DNA from: Clostridia bacterium
Lineage (GTDB): Bacteria > Bacillota_A > Clostridia > Christensenellales > Aristaeellaceae
Length of the DNA stretch: 23,819 bases
Direction: 5' to 3'
NCBI GenBank assembly: GCA_017530275.1
Contig: JAFXMP010000161.1
Coordinates: forward strand, 1-23,819
Shown: positions 9,025 through 15,862 of the stretch, piece after piece
Position numbering within the stretch: position 1 is the first letter of the stretch
Layout: each line of letters opens with the position of its first letter
The notes under the pieces: model-generated
What the model was told of the DNA's origin: nothing
Databases searched by the model: none
Seen by the model: only the letters and a program-made list of their open reading frames with translations
Position numbers and translations under genes: made by a program

Positions 9025-10380
9025 TTATGATTCCATACGGAAAACCGGGGCGATGGGATTGCTGCCCACCAGAATCTCGGGCAGATGGACAAGCAATCCG
9101 CTGTCCGTGCGTTCAAAGGGCAGGGACGCTTCCAGGCCCAGCAGGGTGAGCTTTCGGGCCTCGCGGGGCCAGGGGATCAGCAGGGTGGAGGGCAGTTTTT
9201 CCCCTTCTGGCAGGCGCAGGAGGGCGTAATGGGTATCGCCCTTGCGGGTAAAGGCCACGGGACCTTGCTCGTTGGGGTCGGCCAGACGGGTGCCGTAAAT
9301 GGCTTCGCCGTTGTCTTTCAGCCACGCGCCCAGGCCGTCCACCGCTTTCACGGCGGGTTCGGGCAGCCGTCCGTCCGGCTGGGGCGCGATGTTCAGGGCC
9401 AGATTGCCGCCCCGGCATACCACGTCGATCAGCAGATGCACGAGCTGGCGGGGCGTTTTGTATTGTTCGTCGAAGCGGTAGGAGAAGGCTGTGCCCACGG
9501 TGACGCAGCTTTCCCAGGGCACGCGGATGGGAACGGTTGGCACGCTCTGCTCGGGGGTAATGTAGTTTTCGTTGGGTCCGCCGATGGTGCGGTCGGCGCT
9601 TAGCAGGCCGGGACGTATTTTTCGGGCCTCCGCCATGAACTCTGACAAACGGATGTCCTGGCCGTTCTGCGGGCCCACCTGGCCGCCGTCCAGCCACAGG
9701 ATTTCGATGGGGCCTAAATCCCGCACCAGCTCCATGAGCTGATTGTGGGTGTACTGGACGAACTGCTCCCAAACCTCGGGATGGGCTTTGGGATCATAGG
9801 TGGGATTGCGGTTATAGGCCACGGGCTTTTCCATGCCCTGGGCCCAGTACCAGGGGCAGTGCCAGTCCGGCTTGGAAAAATAGGGGGCGATGGCGATGCC
9901 CCGGGCCCGGAAAGCGTCGAACACCGCTTTGGCGATATTGGCGTATTTGTGGGTGTGGAAGGGGCAGTCCGCGTCCGTGACTTTGTAATCGGTGTACTTG
10001 GTATCGTACATGCAGAAGCCATCGTGGTGCTTGGTGGTGAAGATCAGGTATTTGAAGCCGTTCCGCGCGGCCACGTCCGCCCATTTTTCGGGCTGGAGAC
10101 GCACGGGATTGAAGCTCTTTTTCAGCCCTTCATACTGGGCGCGGAAAGCTTTTCCGTCCGTTTCCCAGTCGATACCGCCCCGGCTCCAGTCCGCGTCGCC
10201 GTCGGACAAGGGCCAGGATTCGCAGATGCCCAGCTCTGAGTATATGCCAAAATGCATCATCAGGCCCAGCTTCTGATCCTGAAACCACTCCAATTTCTGC
10301 TGCACCAGCGGATCGCTGGGGCGCACGTATTCGTCCTCCCGGCTGCATCCGTGCATGCCGTTGATGATCGCGTCAGCCAT
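9025..10380 (-). CDS. Alpha-L-fucosidase, GH29 family
   Basis: 451 residues from the ATG at 10380, chosen over an in-frame upstream codon because GAGAGG precedes it by about 10 nt and the extra residues look non-native. GH29 enzymes release alpha-linked L-fucose with retention. Seen in order: WFQDQKLGLMMHFGIY (about 32-47), TTKHHDGF (about 116-122), and ILWLDGG (about 228-233), whose Asp231 fits the GH29 nucleophile; a small beta domain closes the C-terminus. No signal peptide, so probably cytosolic and acting on imported oligosaccharides. The acid/base residue varies in GH29 and was not assigned. It is monocistronic, with a candidate promoter near 10514 overlapped by a dyad, and flanked by an imperfect direct repeat. 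Together with the GH38 gene it suggests host-glycan use. Confidence 0.93.
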   Translation of the reverse strand: MADAIINGMHGCSREDEYVRPSDPLVQQKLEWFQDQKLGLMMHFGIYSELGICESWPLSDGDADWSRGGIDWETDGKAFRAQYEGLKKSFNPVRLQPEKWADVAARNGFKYLIFTTKHHDGFCMYDTKYTDYKVTDADCPFHTHKYANIAKAVFDAFRARGIAIAPYFSKPDWHCPWYWAQGMEKPVAYNRNPTYDPKAHPEVWEQFVQYTHNQLMELVRDLGPIEILWLDGGQVGPQNGQDIRLSEFMAEARKIRPGLLSADRTIGGPNENYITPEQSVPTVPIRVPWESCVTVGTAFSYRFDEQYKTPRQLVHLLIDVVCRGGNLALNIAPQPDGRLPEPAVKAVDGLGAWLKDNGEAIYGTRLADPNEQGPVAFTRKGDTHYALLRLPEGEKLPSTLLIPWPREARKLTLLGLEASLPFERTDSGLLVHLPEILVGSNPIAPVFRMES

Positions 10381-10430
10381 AGTTAAACATCCTCTCACAA
10401 GCATTTGTTTTTTCAACAAAAGCCATTTTA

Positions 10431-10471
10431 TGTCTTTCTCGGAAGGGGGGCTGGGGGAAAGGCTTCTCTCA
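10431..10471 (+). repeat. Direct repeat copy B flanking the fucosidase gene
   Basis: Matches 8949-8989 at 31 of 41 positions. It lies in the 312-bp gap between the fucosidase and sirtuin starts. Apart from this repeat, the promoter dyad at 10500-10519 and the sirtuin promoter, nothing else was recognised in that gap. Confidence 0.5.
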
Positions 10472-10499
10472 TTTTACGATTAAAACCACCTCCCACGCT

Positions 10500-10519
10500 T
10501 ACAATACATGTTCATTGTA
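10500..10519 (-). promoter_or_regulatory. Candidate fucosidase promoter -10 overlapped by a dyad (operator-like)
   Basis: On the minus strand an extended -10, TGGTACAAT, ends at 10514 with no good -35. The -10 is one arm of an inverted repeat, TACAAT (10500-10505 on plus) and ATTGTA (10514-10519), 8 bp apart. Such a dyad over a promoter would suit a repressor, but none is encoded next to it. Confidence 0.4.
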
Positions 10520-10636
10520 CCATAATAGCCTCGAAAAGAAAAGTATAGAACCTCTCTTGCACAGTGTTGAAACTCCTGATAATTCATGCAATAATTGTAC
10601 CCGTTGGCCTGAATTATGCCAGATTCTACGCAAACC

Positions 10637-10665
10637 TTGACTTTTCCTTTTCTCTGCGCCATAAT
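10637..10665 (+). promoter_or_regulatory. Candidate sigma-A promoter of the sirtuin gene
   Basis: TTGACT (10637-10642), 17-bp spacer, CATAAT (10660-10665), 27 bp before the start codon and just ahead of an AAGGAGG ribosome site. Confidence 0.7.
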
Positions 10666-10692
10666 AATAACTAAAAAAGGAGGAACAGAGAG

Positions 10693-11436
10693 ATGGAAGC
10701 GAACGCGAGGGAACAGCTGGCCCAAATGCTCCAAAATGCCCGCCGGGCCGTGTTTTTCGGCGGGGCCGGGGTATCCACGGAAAGCGGCATTCCGGATTTC
10801 CGCAGCACCGACGGTTTGTATCATCAGCAATGGAGCGATCCGCCGGAAACCATTTTAAGCCATAGGTATTTCTGGACCAAAACAGAGGCGTTCTATGATT
10901 TTTACCGGAAAAAGATGCTCTTTCCGGACGCCAAGCCCAACCCGGCCCACCTTGCGCTGGCGGAGTTGGAAAAGATGGGCATCCTTTCTGCCGTGATCAC
11001 ACAGAATATCGATGGGCTGCATCAGCTGGCGGGCAGTAAAAACGTGATCGAGCTCCACGGCACGGTGCTGCGTAATTTCTGCACCAAGTGCCATCAATCC
11101 TTCTCAATGGAAGATATTTTGCATTCTCAGGGTGTGCCCCGCTGCTCCTGCGGCGGCGTGATCAAGCCCGACGTAGTGCTTTACGGGGAACAATTGCCTT
11201 CCGGCGCTATCGAAGAGGCGCTTTACGCCATCGAACACGCCGATCTGCTGATCATCGGCGGCACCTCCCTGTCCGTTTACCCCGCCGCGGGCTTTGTGGA
11301 GGGCTACCGCGGTCCCTTGGTGATCATCAATCGTTCTCCCACCTCCATGGACCGACGGGCTGACCTGTGCATCAGCGCGCCGATCGGCAAAACGCTGGCC
11401 GCTGCCATGGAACTGCTCCCTAAGAAGAACGGATAG
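10693..11436 (+). CDS. cobB: NAD-dependent protein deacylase, Sir2 family (sirtuin)
   Basis: 247 residues, a single catalytic sirtuin domain of bacterial CobB size. It removes acyl groups from lysines using NAD, giving nicotinamide and O-acyl-ADP-ribose. The NAD-binding motif GAGVSTESGIPDFRS is at residues 24-38, QNIDGLH at 104-110, and the catalytic His122 in ELHG. The zinc site is CTKC (130-133) with a second pair spaced CSC (151-153); this CxC spacing rather than CxxC is seen by me also in other clostridial sirtuins. KPDVVLYGE (158-166) and IIGGTSLSVYPAA complete the fold. AAGGAGG precedes the ATG. It appears monocistronic; the next gene has its own strong promoter. Gene symbol is by family usage. 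Confidence 0.94.
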   Translation: MEANAREQLAQMLQNARRAVFFGGAGVSTESGIPDFRSTDGLYHQQWSDPPETILSHRYFWTKTEAFYDFYRKKMLFPDAKPNPAHLALAELEKMGILSAVITQNIDGLHQLAGSKNVIELHGTVLRNFCTKCHQSFSMEDILHSQGVPRCSCGGVIKPDVVLYGEQLPSGAIEEALYAIEHADLLIIGGTSLSVYPAAGFVEGYRGPLVIINRSPTSMDRRADLCISAPIGKTLAAAMELLPKKNG

Positions 11437-11480
11437 AATGTAACAATACGCTTGAAAACGCTGTTTTTATTAAAAAAATA

Positions 11481-11509
11481 TTGACATTTCGTAATAATTT
11501 TGATATATA
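11481..11509 (+). promoter_or_regulatory. Strong sigma-A promoter of the VanY-like gene
   Basis: Consensus TTGACA (11481-11486), 17-bp spacer, TATATA (11504-11509). The leader holds a small GGCGC/GCGCC hairpin (11551-11564) just before the ribosome site. Confidence 0.8.
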
Positions 11510-11582
11510 TAGGGGGTGGAAATATAAATCTTTCTGCTGTGAGAAAATCAGGCGCTCCGGCGCCTTATGGAAGGTGAAAAGA

Positions 11583-12725
11583 ATGTCGAAAAAGCGCAGC
11601 ACGGATGCTTATGGCAGGCTCGTGCGCATTCTGATCGTGCTCTTTGTGCTTACGGTGATCTGCGGCGCAGGCTATATGCTGCTGGATCAAACTATCAAAG
11701 CCCAGCAAGTGGAAAACGCCGCCCTCGCGCAGCAGGAAAACAACCGCCTGCAGGAAGCATACCTCCAGGCCAAGGCGGAGGAGCAGGCTGCGGTGGAACA
11801 GGTGGAAGCGCCGGAATGGCCCACGCCCAAGCAGGAGGGCTGGGATGTGCTGGATGTGAGCAGCTTCCCGCTTTCCAATACCAAAACTTACACCGCTTCC
11901 CGGCAGGAGCTGATTTCCAGCGGTATGCTGCTGGTAAACCGCTGGCACGCGGTGCCCGACGATCTGGCATCCTGCGAGTTTTTGGGCGTTCACGCCACGG
12001 ATAAAACCATTGCCACCGCCAACAGCACCGTTAAGCTCCTTTCTCCCGCCATAACCGCCCTGGGCAAAATGCTGTCGGCCGCCAAAGCGGAAGGGCTGGA
12101 GCATTACAACGTGGAAGAAGGCTACCGCCTCCGGGAAACGCAGCAGCAGTATTATGATACCGCCGCCGCCAAGTACCAGGACAGCTATACCGGTGATAAC
12201 CTGGTCAACAAGGTGATCAGTGAAGGCTACAGTGTGCCCGGCACCAGCGAATATGAATCGGGCCTGGCGTTCCGGATGGGCCGCTACGCCAAAGGCGACC
12301 CCATCATGGACAAGAAATTCCACGAGCTGCCACAGTCCGACTGGATGGTGGAGCACAGCTGGGAATACGGCATCATTTTCCGCTTCCCTGTTCAGGGCTA
12401 TCCCAACGCTGCCGTAACCGATAAATCCTACAAAACAGGCCAGAGCAGCAAGCTGAGCATTTACCGCTATGTGGGCGTATCCAACGCCGCGGTGATGCAC
12501 ATCATGAACTTCTGTATGGAGGATTATATCGAATACCTGATCGCCCATCCCCATATCGCCGTGTACAAGGACGGCGAGCTCAAGTATGAGATCGTCCGCA
12601 CCGAAGATTACGCGGGCGGCGACGCCACCGTGAACGTTTCCCGGGCCGCACGGGAAGTGATCGTATCCGTTGACAACATGGAAGGCAACGGCATGGGCGG
12701 CCTGATCATCGCTATGGCCTACTGA
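11583..12725 (+). CDS. Membrane-anchored VanY-fold (M15B) protein lacking the catalytic zinc residues
   Basis: 380 residues from the ATG at 11583 (AAGGTG upstream; the open frame before it overlaps the promoter). One N-terminal transmembrane helix (about 11-33) is followed by a Gln/Ala/Glu-rich coiled-coil-like stretch (about 38-75), then an extracytoplasmic domain. Its scaffold is that of M15B D-Ala-D-Ala carboxypeptidases: GYRLRETQ (180-187), SEYESGLAF (222-230), WMVEHSWEYGI (254-264), RYVG (295-298). But the family zinc ligands are gone: the His of SxHxxGxAxD is Tyr224, its Asp is Arg231, and the E-x-x-H before the RYVG block reads K290...I293. It is therefore likely an inactive, possibly peptidoglycan-binding or regulatory, pseudo-enzyme. 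It stands alone between its promoter and terminator. Function unknown. Confidence 0.82.
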   Translation: MSKKRSTDAYGRLVRILIVLFVLTVICGAGYMLLDQTIKAQQVENAALAQQENNRLQEAYLQAKAEEQAAVEQVEAPEWPTPKQEGWDVLDVSSFPLSNTKTYTASRQELISSGMLLVNRWHAVPDDLASCEFLGVHATDKTIATANSTVKLLSPAITALGKMLSAAKAEGLEHYNVEEGYRLRETQQQYYDTAAAKYQDSYTGDNLVNKVISEGYSVPGTSEYESGLAFRMGRYAKGDPIMDKKFHELPQSDWMVEHSWEYGIIFRFPVQGYPNAAVTDKSYKTGQSSKLSIYRYVGVSNAAVMHIMNFCMEDYIEYLIAHPHIAVYKDGELKYEIVRTEDYAGGDATVNVSRAAREVIVSVDNMEGNGMGGLIIAMAY

Positions 12726-12756
12726 TCAAATCGTGTTCTCCTTCTCCTTTCTTTTT

Positions 12757-12785
12757 CGCCGTCCTGCTTGCTGGACGGCGTTTTT
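12757..12785 (+). terminator. Intrinsic terminator of the VanY-like gene
   Basis: CGCCGTCC (12757-12764) pairs with GGACGGCG (12773-12780), followed by five T. Confidence 0.92.
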
Positions 12786-12822
12786 CCTGTAAGCGGATCA
12801 ATTTATATGAAGAAAATAAGCA

Positions 12823-12851
12823 TTGACAAAAATTGTGTGTTGTGTTACCAT
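12823..12851 (+). promoter_or_regulatory. Promoter of the amino-acid binding protein gene
   Basis: TTGACA (12823-12828), 17-bp spacer, TACCAT (12846-12851). A GCTTTA/TAAAGC hairpin (12858-12875) follows in the leader. Confidence 0.68.
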
Positions 12852-12920
12852 GTAATTGCTTTATTACGGTAAAGCGATAAAACGCGGACCGCGATACGCG
12901 GAAAAAAGGAGTAGATTGTG

Positions 12921-13700
12921 ATGAAAAAGACGCTGGCTCTGCTGTTGGCCGCTTTGATGGCGCTCACGGCCCTGGTGATCCCCGCCATGGCGGAAACTGA
13001 TATGGAATATGTGAAAAACAAGGGTGTGCTGGTGGTGGGCATCACCGATTTCGCGCCCATGGATTACAAGGATGAAAACGGCGATTGGATCGGTTTTGAC
13101 GCCGACCTGGCCAAGGCCTTCGCGGAATACTTGGGCGTGAAGATCGAGCTGGTGGAAATCGACTGGGACAACAAGATCCTGGAACTGAACGGCAAGTCCA
13201 TCGACTGTGTGTGGAACGGCATGACCCTGACGGACGAAGTGAAATCCGCCATGGAAACCTCCAACGCCTACGCTAACAACGCTCAGGTGGTGGTGCTTCC
13301 CGCCGCCAAGGTCAATGATTACGCCGATGTGGCTTCTCTGGCTGGCCTCAGCTTCGCCGTGGAAGCGGGCAGCGCCGGCGAGGCGGAAATCGACGCCCTG
13401 GGCTATAACAAGACCCCTGTGCAGAGCCAGGCGTCCGCCCTGCTGGAAGTGAAAGCCGGCACCTCTGACGCCGCTGTGATCGACGCCCTGATGGCCGCCG
13501 CCATGGTGGGCGAGGGCACCGATTACGCGGACCTGACCTACACCCTCCCCCTGAACAGCGAAGAATACGGCGTGGGCTTCCGCAAGGGCAGCGACTTGGC
13601 CGCGGCGCTGAACGAATTCATGGCCGCCGCTTATGCCGACGGCAGCATGATGGCCATCGCTGAAACCTACGGCGTACAGGCCGCCATCATTCCCCAATAA
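12921..13700 (+). CDS. Polar amino-acid ABC transporter, substrate-binding protein
   Basis: 259 residues from the ATG at 12921, 9 nt after AAAAAAGGAG; a GTG just before is less well spaced. A type I signal peptide (about 1-25, ending PAMA-ET) leads into an SBP_bac_3 domain: GVLVVGITDFAPMDYKDENG (35-54), GFDADLAKAFAEYLGVKIEL (58-77), a DCVWNGMTLT strand (95-104) and a C-terminal GVGFRKGSDLAAALN helix. Two oddities are visible: there is no lipobox cysteine, unusual for a Gram-positive binding protein, and the TxxR position that normally supplies the Arg for the ligand carboxylate reads TDEV (Val107). The ligand may therefore be non-standard. The permease and ATPase genes follow after a terminator and a 0.5-kb structured gap. 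Confidence 0.92.
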   Translation: MKKTLALLLAALMALTALVIPAMAETDMEYVKNKGVLVVGITDFAPMDYKDENGDWIGFDADLAKAFAEYLGVKIELVEIDWDNKILELNGKSIDCVWNGMTLTDEVKSAMETSNAYANNAQVVVLPAAKVNDYADVASLAGLSFAVEAGSAGEAEIDALGYNKTPVQSQASALLEVKAGTSDAAVIDALMAAAMVGEGTDYADLTYTLPLNSEEYGVGFRKGSDLAAALNEFMAAAYADGSMMAIAETYGVQAAIIPQ

Positions 13701-13717
13701 CATCATATGATCACAGG

Positions 13718-13763
13718 CAGCCGGGGCTCGGATTGAGGATCAGGCCCCGGCTGTCTGTCGTTT
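13718..13763 (+). terminator. Terminator behind the binding-protein gene
   Basis: A 10-bp stem CAGCCGGGGC (13718-13727) with GCCCCGGCTG (13744-13753), then a short T-run at 13760-13763. It may lower transcription into the permease/ATPase genes relative to the binding protein, a common arrangement. Confidence 0.8.
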
Positions 13764-13820
13764 TATGAGGCACCCGAAGTAAATCTCAAGGACGCTTTAA
13801 GAGAGTAACGAACGGACCGA

Positions 13821-14202
13821 CGGGGCTTTGCCCCGCACCCTACCAGGGGAATGATTCCCCTGGACCCCTCTTCTGGCGAAGCTGCTTGGACGAAATTCCC
13901 TGAGGACCCCGCCCGCAGCGCTGGGGATTACGAAAGATAGATGGCTTCTGGCCCAAGAAAGCCGGGAAAATCTCCAGTGGGAAAGCTTGCTTTCCCTGGG
14001 AGATTATTCCCTGGCTTTCCCCGGATGCACAGCATCCGGGTTGGCCGCTTTCAGCGGCCGGGCCAGAAACATTACAGCGCCAAGCATTGACATCCTTTCC
14101 AAGCAGCAGCGGGAACCAAGTTGTCTTGACGCATCTTGTTTTTTCCGCAAGCGTGGGTCCAGGGAGGCCGCCTCCCTGGTGGGGTCTGGGGTGAAAACCC
14201 AG
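13821..14202. repeat. Composite hairpin-rich intergenic element with inverted terminal two-hairpin modules
   Basis: No gene is seen between 13764 and 14266. The left module has hairpin CGGGGC-TTT-GCCCCG (13821-13835), a CACCCTA spacer and a perfect 9-3-9 hairpin from CCAGGGGAA (13843-13863), then ACCCC. The right module is the same order inverted: GGGT, a perfect 9-3-9 hairpin from CCAGGGAGG (14159-14179), TGGGGT, and hairpin CTGGG/CCCAG (14186-14202). The two 21-nt hairpins differ in stem sequence yet stay fully paired. Between them lies the four-way-junction fold at 13946-14068. It looks like a non-autonomous repeat or structured RNA/DNA element; no ORF, transposase or obvious target duplication was found. 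Confidence 0.7.
13946..14068. other. Predicted four-way-junction (cloverleaf-like) fold, possible structured RNA
   Basis: A 9-bp closing stem TTCTGGCCC/GGGCCAGAA (13946-13954, 14060-14068) encloses three arms. Arm A (13958-14018) stacks AAAGCC/GGCTTT, GGGAA/TTCCC, AATCTCC/GGAGATT and GGGAAAG/CTTTCCC. Arm B is CCCGGATG/CATCCGGG (14020-14040). Arm C is GGCCGCT/AGCGGCC (14043-14059). Few nucleotides are left unpaired at the junction. The fold is nearly symmetric on both strands, so the strand, and whether it acts as RNA or DNA, is unknown. Confidence 0.6.
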
Positions 14203-14266
14203 CGTGCTTTTTAATTTAAAGTGTCTTTTCAATCGGCTGAACAATCAAACGACAGGAGAAACACAC

Positions 14267-14953
14267 ATGGAAACCTTCCTGAATCAACTGCCCATCGTGC
14301 TTAATTCCCTGAACGTGGGCTTTGTGCAGACCCTGCGGCTGTTTTTTGTCACGCTTTTGGGCGCGATACCCCTGGGGCTGGTGATCGCGTTTGGGTCCAT
14401 GTCCCGCTTTAAGCCCCTGAGCGCCTTTACCCGCGTGATCGTCTGGATCATTCGCGGATCGCCTCTGATGATCCAATTGCTGATCATCTATTATTTCCCC
14501 GGCCTGGTGCTGAATAATCCCATTTGGGGCGGGGGAGAGGCGGGCCGGTTTTCGGCTGCCGCCGCGGCTTTTATCATCAATTACGCCTGCTATTTTTCGG
14601 AGATCTACCGGGGCGGCATCCAGGGCATACCCGTGGGCCAGGAGGAAGCTGGGCAGGTGCTTGGCATGACCAAAACCCAGATTTTCTTCCGAATCAAGCT
14701 GCTGCAGGTCATCAAGGCCATCGTGCCGCCCATGTCCAATGAAATCATCACCTTGGTTAAGGATACCTCCCTGTCCCGCATCATCGCTTTGCAGGAAATC
14801 ATTTGGGCGGGGCAGAGCTTCCTGAAGGGCAGCCAGGGTATTTCCGGCGCGGTGTGGCCTTTGTTCTTCACCGGTGTATACTACTTGGTGTTCAATGGTA
14901 TCATGACCGTGCTGCTGGGGCGGCTGGAAAAGCGGCTGAACTATTATCAGTAA
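14267..14953 (+). CDS. Polar amino-acid ABC transporter, permease
   Basis: 228 residues from the ATG at 14267, set by ACAGGAGA 7-8 nt upstream; earlier in-frame codons extend into the structured element. It is the membrane subunit of a His/Glu/Gln/Cys-type amino-acid importer. About five hydrophobic helices can be followed, and RVIVWIIRGSPLMIQLLI (about 52-69) is the typical family segment. The cytoplasmic EAA loop that contacts the ATPase is EEAGQVLGMTKTQIFFRIKL (about 127-146). The gene is separated from the binding-protein gene by 566 bp and lies 15 bp from the ATPase gene, so permease and ATPase form an operon. No good promoter was recognised for it; either read-through or a start within the structured gap is possible. 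Confidence 0.94.
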   Translation: METFLNQLPIVLNSLNVGFVQTLRLFFVTLLGAIPLGLVIAFGSMSRFKPLSAFTRVIVWIIRGSPLMIQLLIIYYFPGLVLNNPIWGGGEAGRFSAAAAAFIINYACYFSEIYRGGIQGIPVGQEEAGQVLGMTKTQIFFRIKLLQVIKAIVPPMSNEIITLVKDTSLSRIIALQEIIWAGQSFLKGSQGISGAVWPLFFTGVYYLVFNGIMTVLLGRLEKRLNYYQ

Positions 14954-14968
14954 TAGGAGGGAGAAGCC

Positions 14969-15697
14969 ATGCTGAAAGTAATGGGCCTGGAAAAGAAATT
15001 CGACAGCTTAGGCGTGCTGAAGGGCATCTCCCTGGAGGTGCGCAAGGGCGAAGTGGTAGCCATCATCGGCCGCAGCGGATCGGGCAAAAGCACTCTGATG
15101 CGGTGCGTGAACAATTTGGAAAAGGCAGACGGCGGCACTATCCTGGTAGACGGTCAGGCCCTGGTGAAGGACGGTGTATACGCCCCGGTGAAGGATCAGA
15201 GAAGCATCTGCCTGAAAATGGGCTACGTGTTTCAGAACTTCAATCTGTTTCCCCATATGAGCGTGCTCAAAAACCTGACGGAAGCCCAGCGCTGCGTGCT
15301 GAAACGGAAAAAGGAAGACGCGGAAAAATATGCCCGGGCGCTGCTCAAAAAGGTGGGCCTCGAAGATAAGGAAGCGGCCTACCCCTGTCAGCTTTCCGGC
15401 GGACAGCAGCAGCGGGTGGCCATCGCCAGGGCGCTGGCCATGGACCCGGAGCTCCTTTGCTTCGACGAACCCACCAGCGCCCTGGACCCGCTGCTCACCC
15501 AGGAGGTGCTGGGCGTGATCCGCAGTTTGGCGAAGGAAAAGCGCACCATGGTGGTGGTCACCCATGAAATGAATTTTGCCCGGGAGGTGGCGGACCGGGT
15601 GGTGTTCATGGAAAACGGGGTGATCGTGGCCGACGGCACGCCCCAGGAGGTTTTCAACAGCGAAAAAGTGAAAGCATTTATCGGCCTGGGAGACTGA
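14969..15697 (+). CDS. Polar amino-acid ABC transporter, ATP-binding protein
   Basis: 242 residues, the standard size of GlnQ/HisP-type ATPases that drive amino-acid import from the cytoplasmic face. Walker A GRSGSGKS is at residues 34-41, Q-loop at Gln89 (YVFQNFNLFPHMSV), ABC signature LSGGQQQR at 142-149, Walker B ELLCFDEP at 161-168, D-loop SALD at 170-173 and the switch His199 in VVTHEM. All catalytic residues are present. AGGAGG precedes the ATG. A short extra segment around residues 64-80 (ALVKDGVYAPVKDQRS) between the A-loop half and Q-loop is typical of this subfamily. Substrate cannot be read from the ATPase. Confidence 0.95.
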   Translation: MLKVMGLEKKFDSLGVLKGISLEVRKGEVVAIIGRSGSGKSTLMRCVNNLEKADGGTILVDGQALVKDGVYAPVKDQRSICLKMGYVFQNFNLFPHMSVLKNLTEAQRCVLKRKKEDAEKYARALLKKVGLEDKEAAYPCQLSGGQQQRVAIARALAMDPELLCFDEPTSALDPLLTQEVLGVIRSLAKEKRTMVVVTHEMNFAREVADRVVFMENGVIVADGTPQEVFNSEKVKAFIGLGD

Positions 15698-15721
15698 CTG
15701 TTCAAGAACACATTAAGTAAG

Positions 15722-15840
15722 AGAGAGTTCAGAGTTGAGCGTTGAGAGTTCAGATTTATTTTGTTTTACAAGCGTTGGAAAGCCGACAGCTTGGAGGACT
15801 GTATTCATCTGAACTCTGAGCACTCAACTCTGAACTCTCT
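15722..15840. repeat. Imperfect hairpin built of 7-bp tandem units, behind ABC ATPase gene
   Basis: Arms 15722-15755 and 15807-15840 are complementary at 31 of 34 positions, with a 51-nt loop. The left arm reads in heptamers from 15723: GAGAGTT, CAGAGTT, GAGCGTT, GAGAGTT, CAGATTT. The right arm on the other strand reads GAGAGTT, CAGAGTT, GAGTGCT, CAGAGTT. Same 7-bp period and design as the repeat at 5262-5349, but with a different unit. The operon terminator follows it. The loop shows nothing recognisable. Confidence 0.82.
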
Positions 15841-15862
15841 TCTAAACCATTTTTTATAGGCT

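Noticed and set aside
11565..12554. Minus-strand open frame opposite the VanY-like gene
   Set aside because: Antisense shadow; the plus strand has promoter, ribosome site, domain motifs and terminator.
13821..14202. Insertion sequence, or IscB/TnpB-associated guide RNA such as HEARO
   Set aside because: There is no transposase, IscB or TnpB reading frame in or next to the element, and I could not match the conserved parts of those RNAs. A remnant or trans-mobilised form remains possible.
13821..14202. Integron attC sites or CRISPR repeats
   Set aside because: Hairpins are not evenly spaced, there is no integrase, and no repeated direct unit of constant length.
14101..14216. Promoter for the permease gene (TTGACA at 14088 and TTGACG at 14125 regions)
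   Set aside because: Neither has an acceptable -10 at 16-18 bp.
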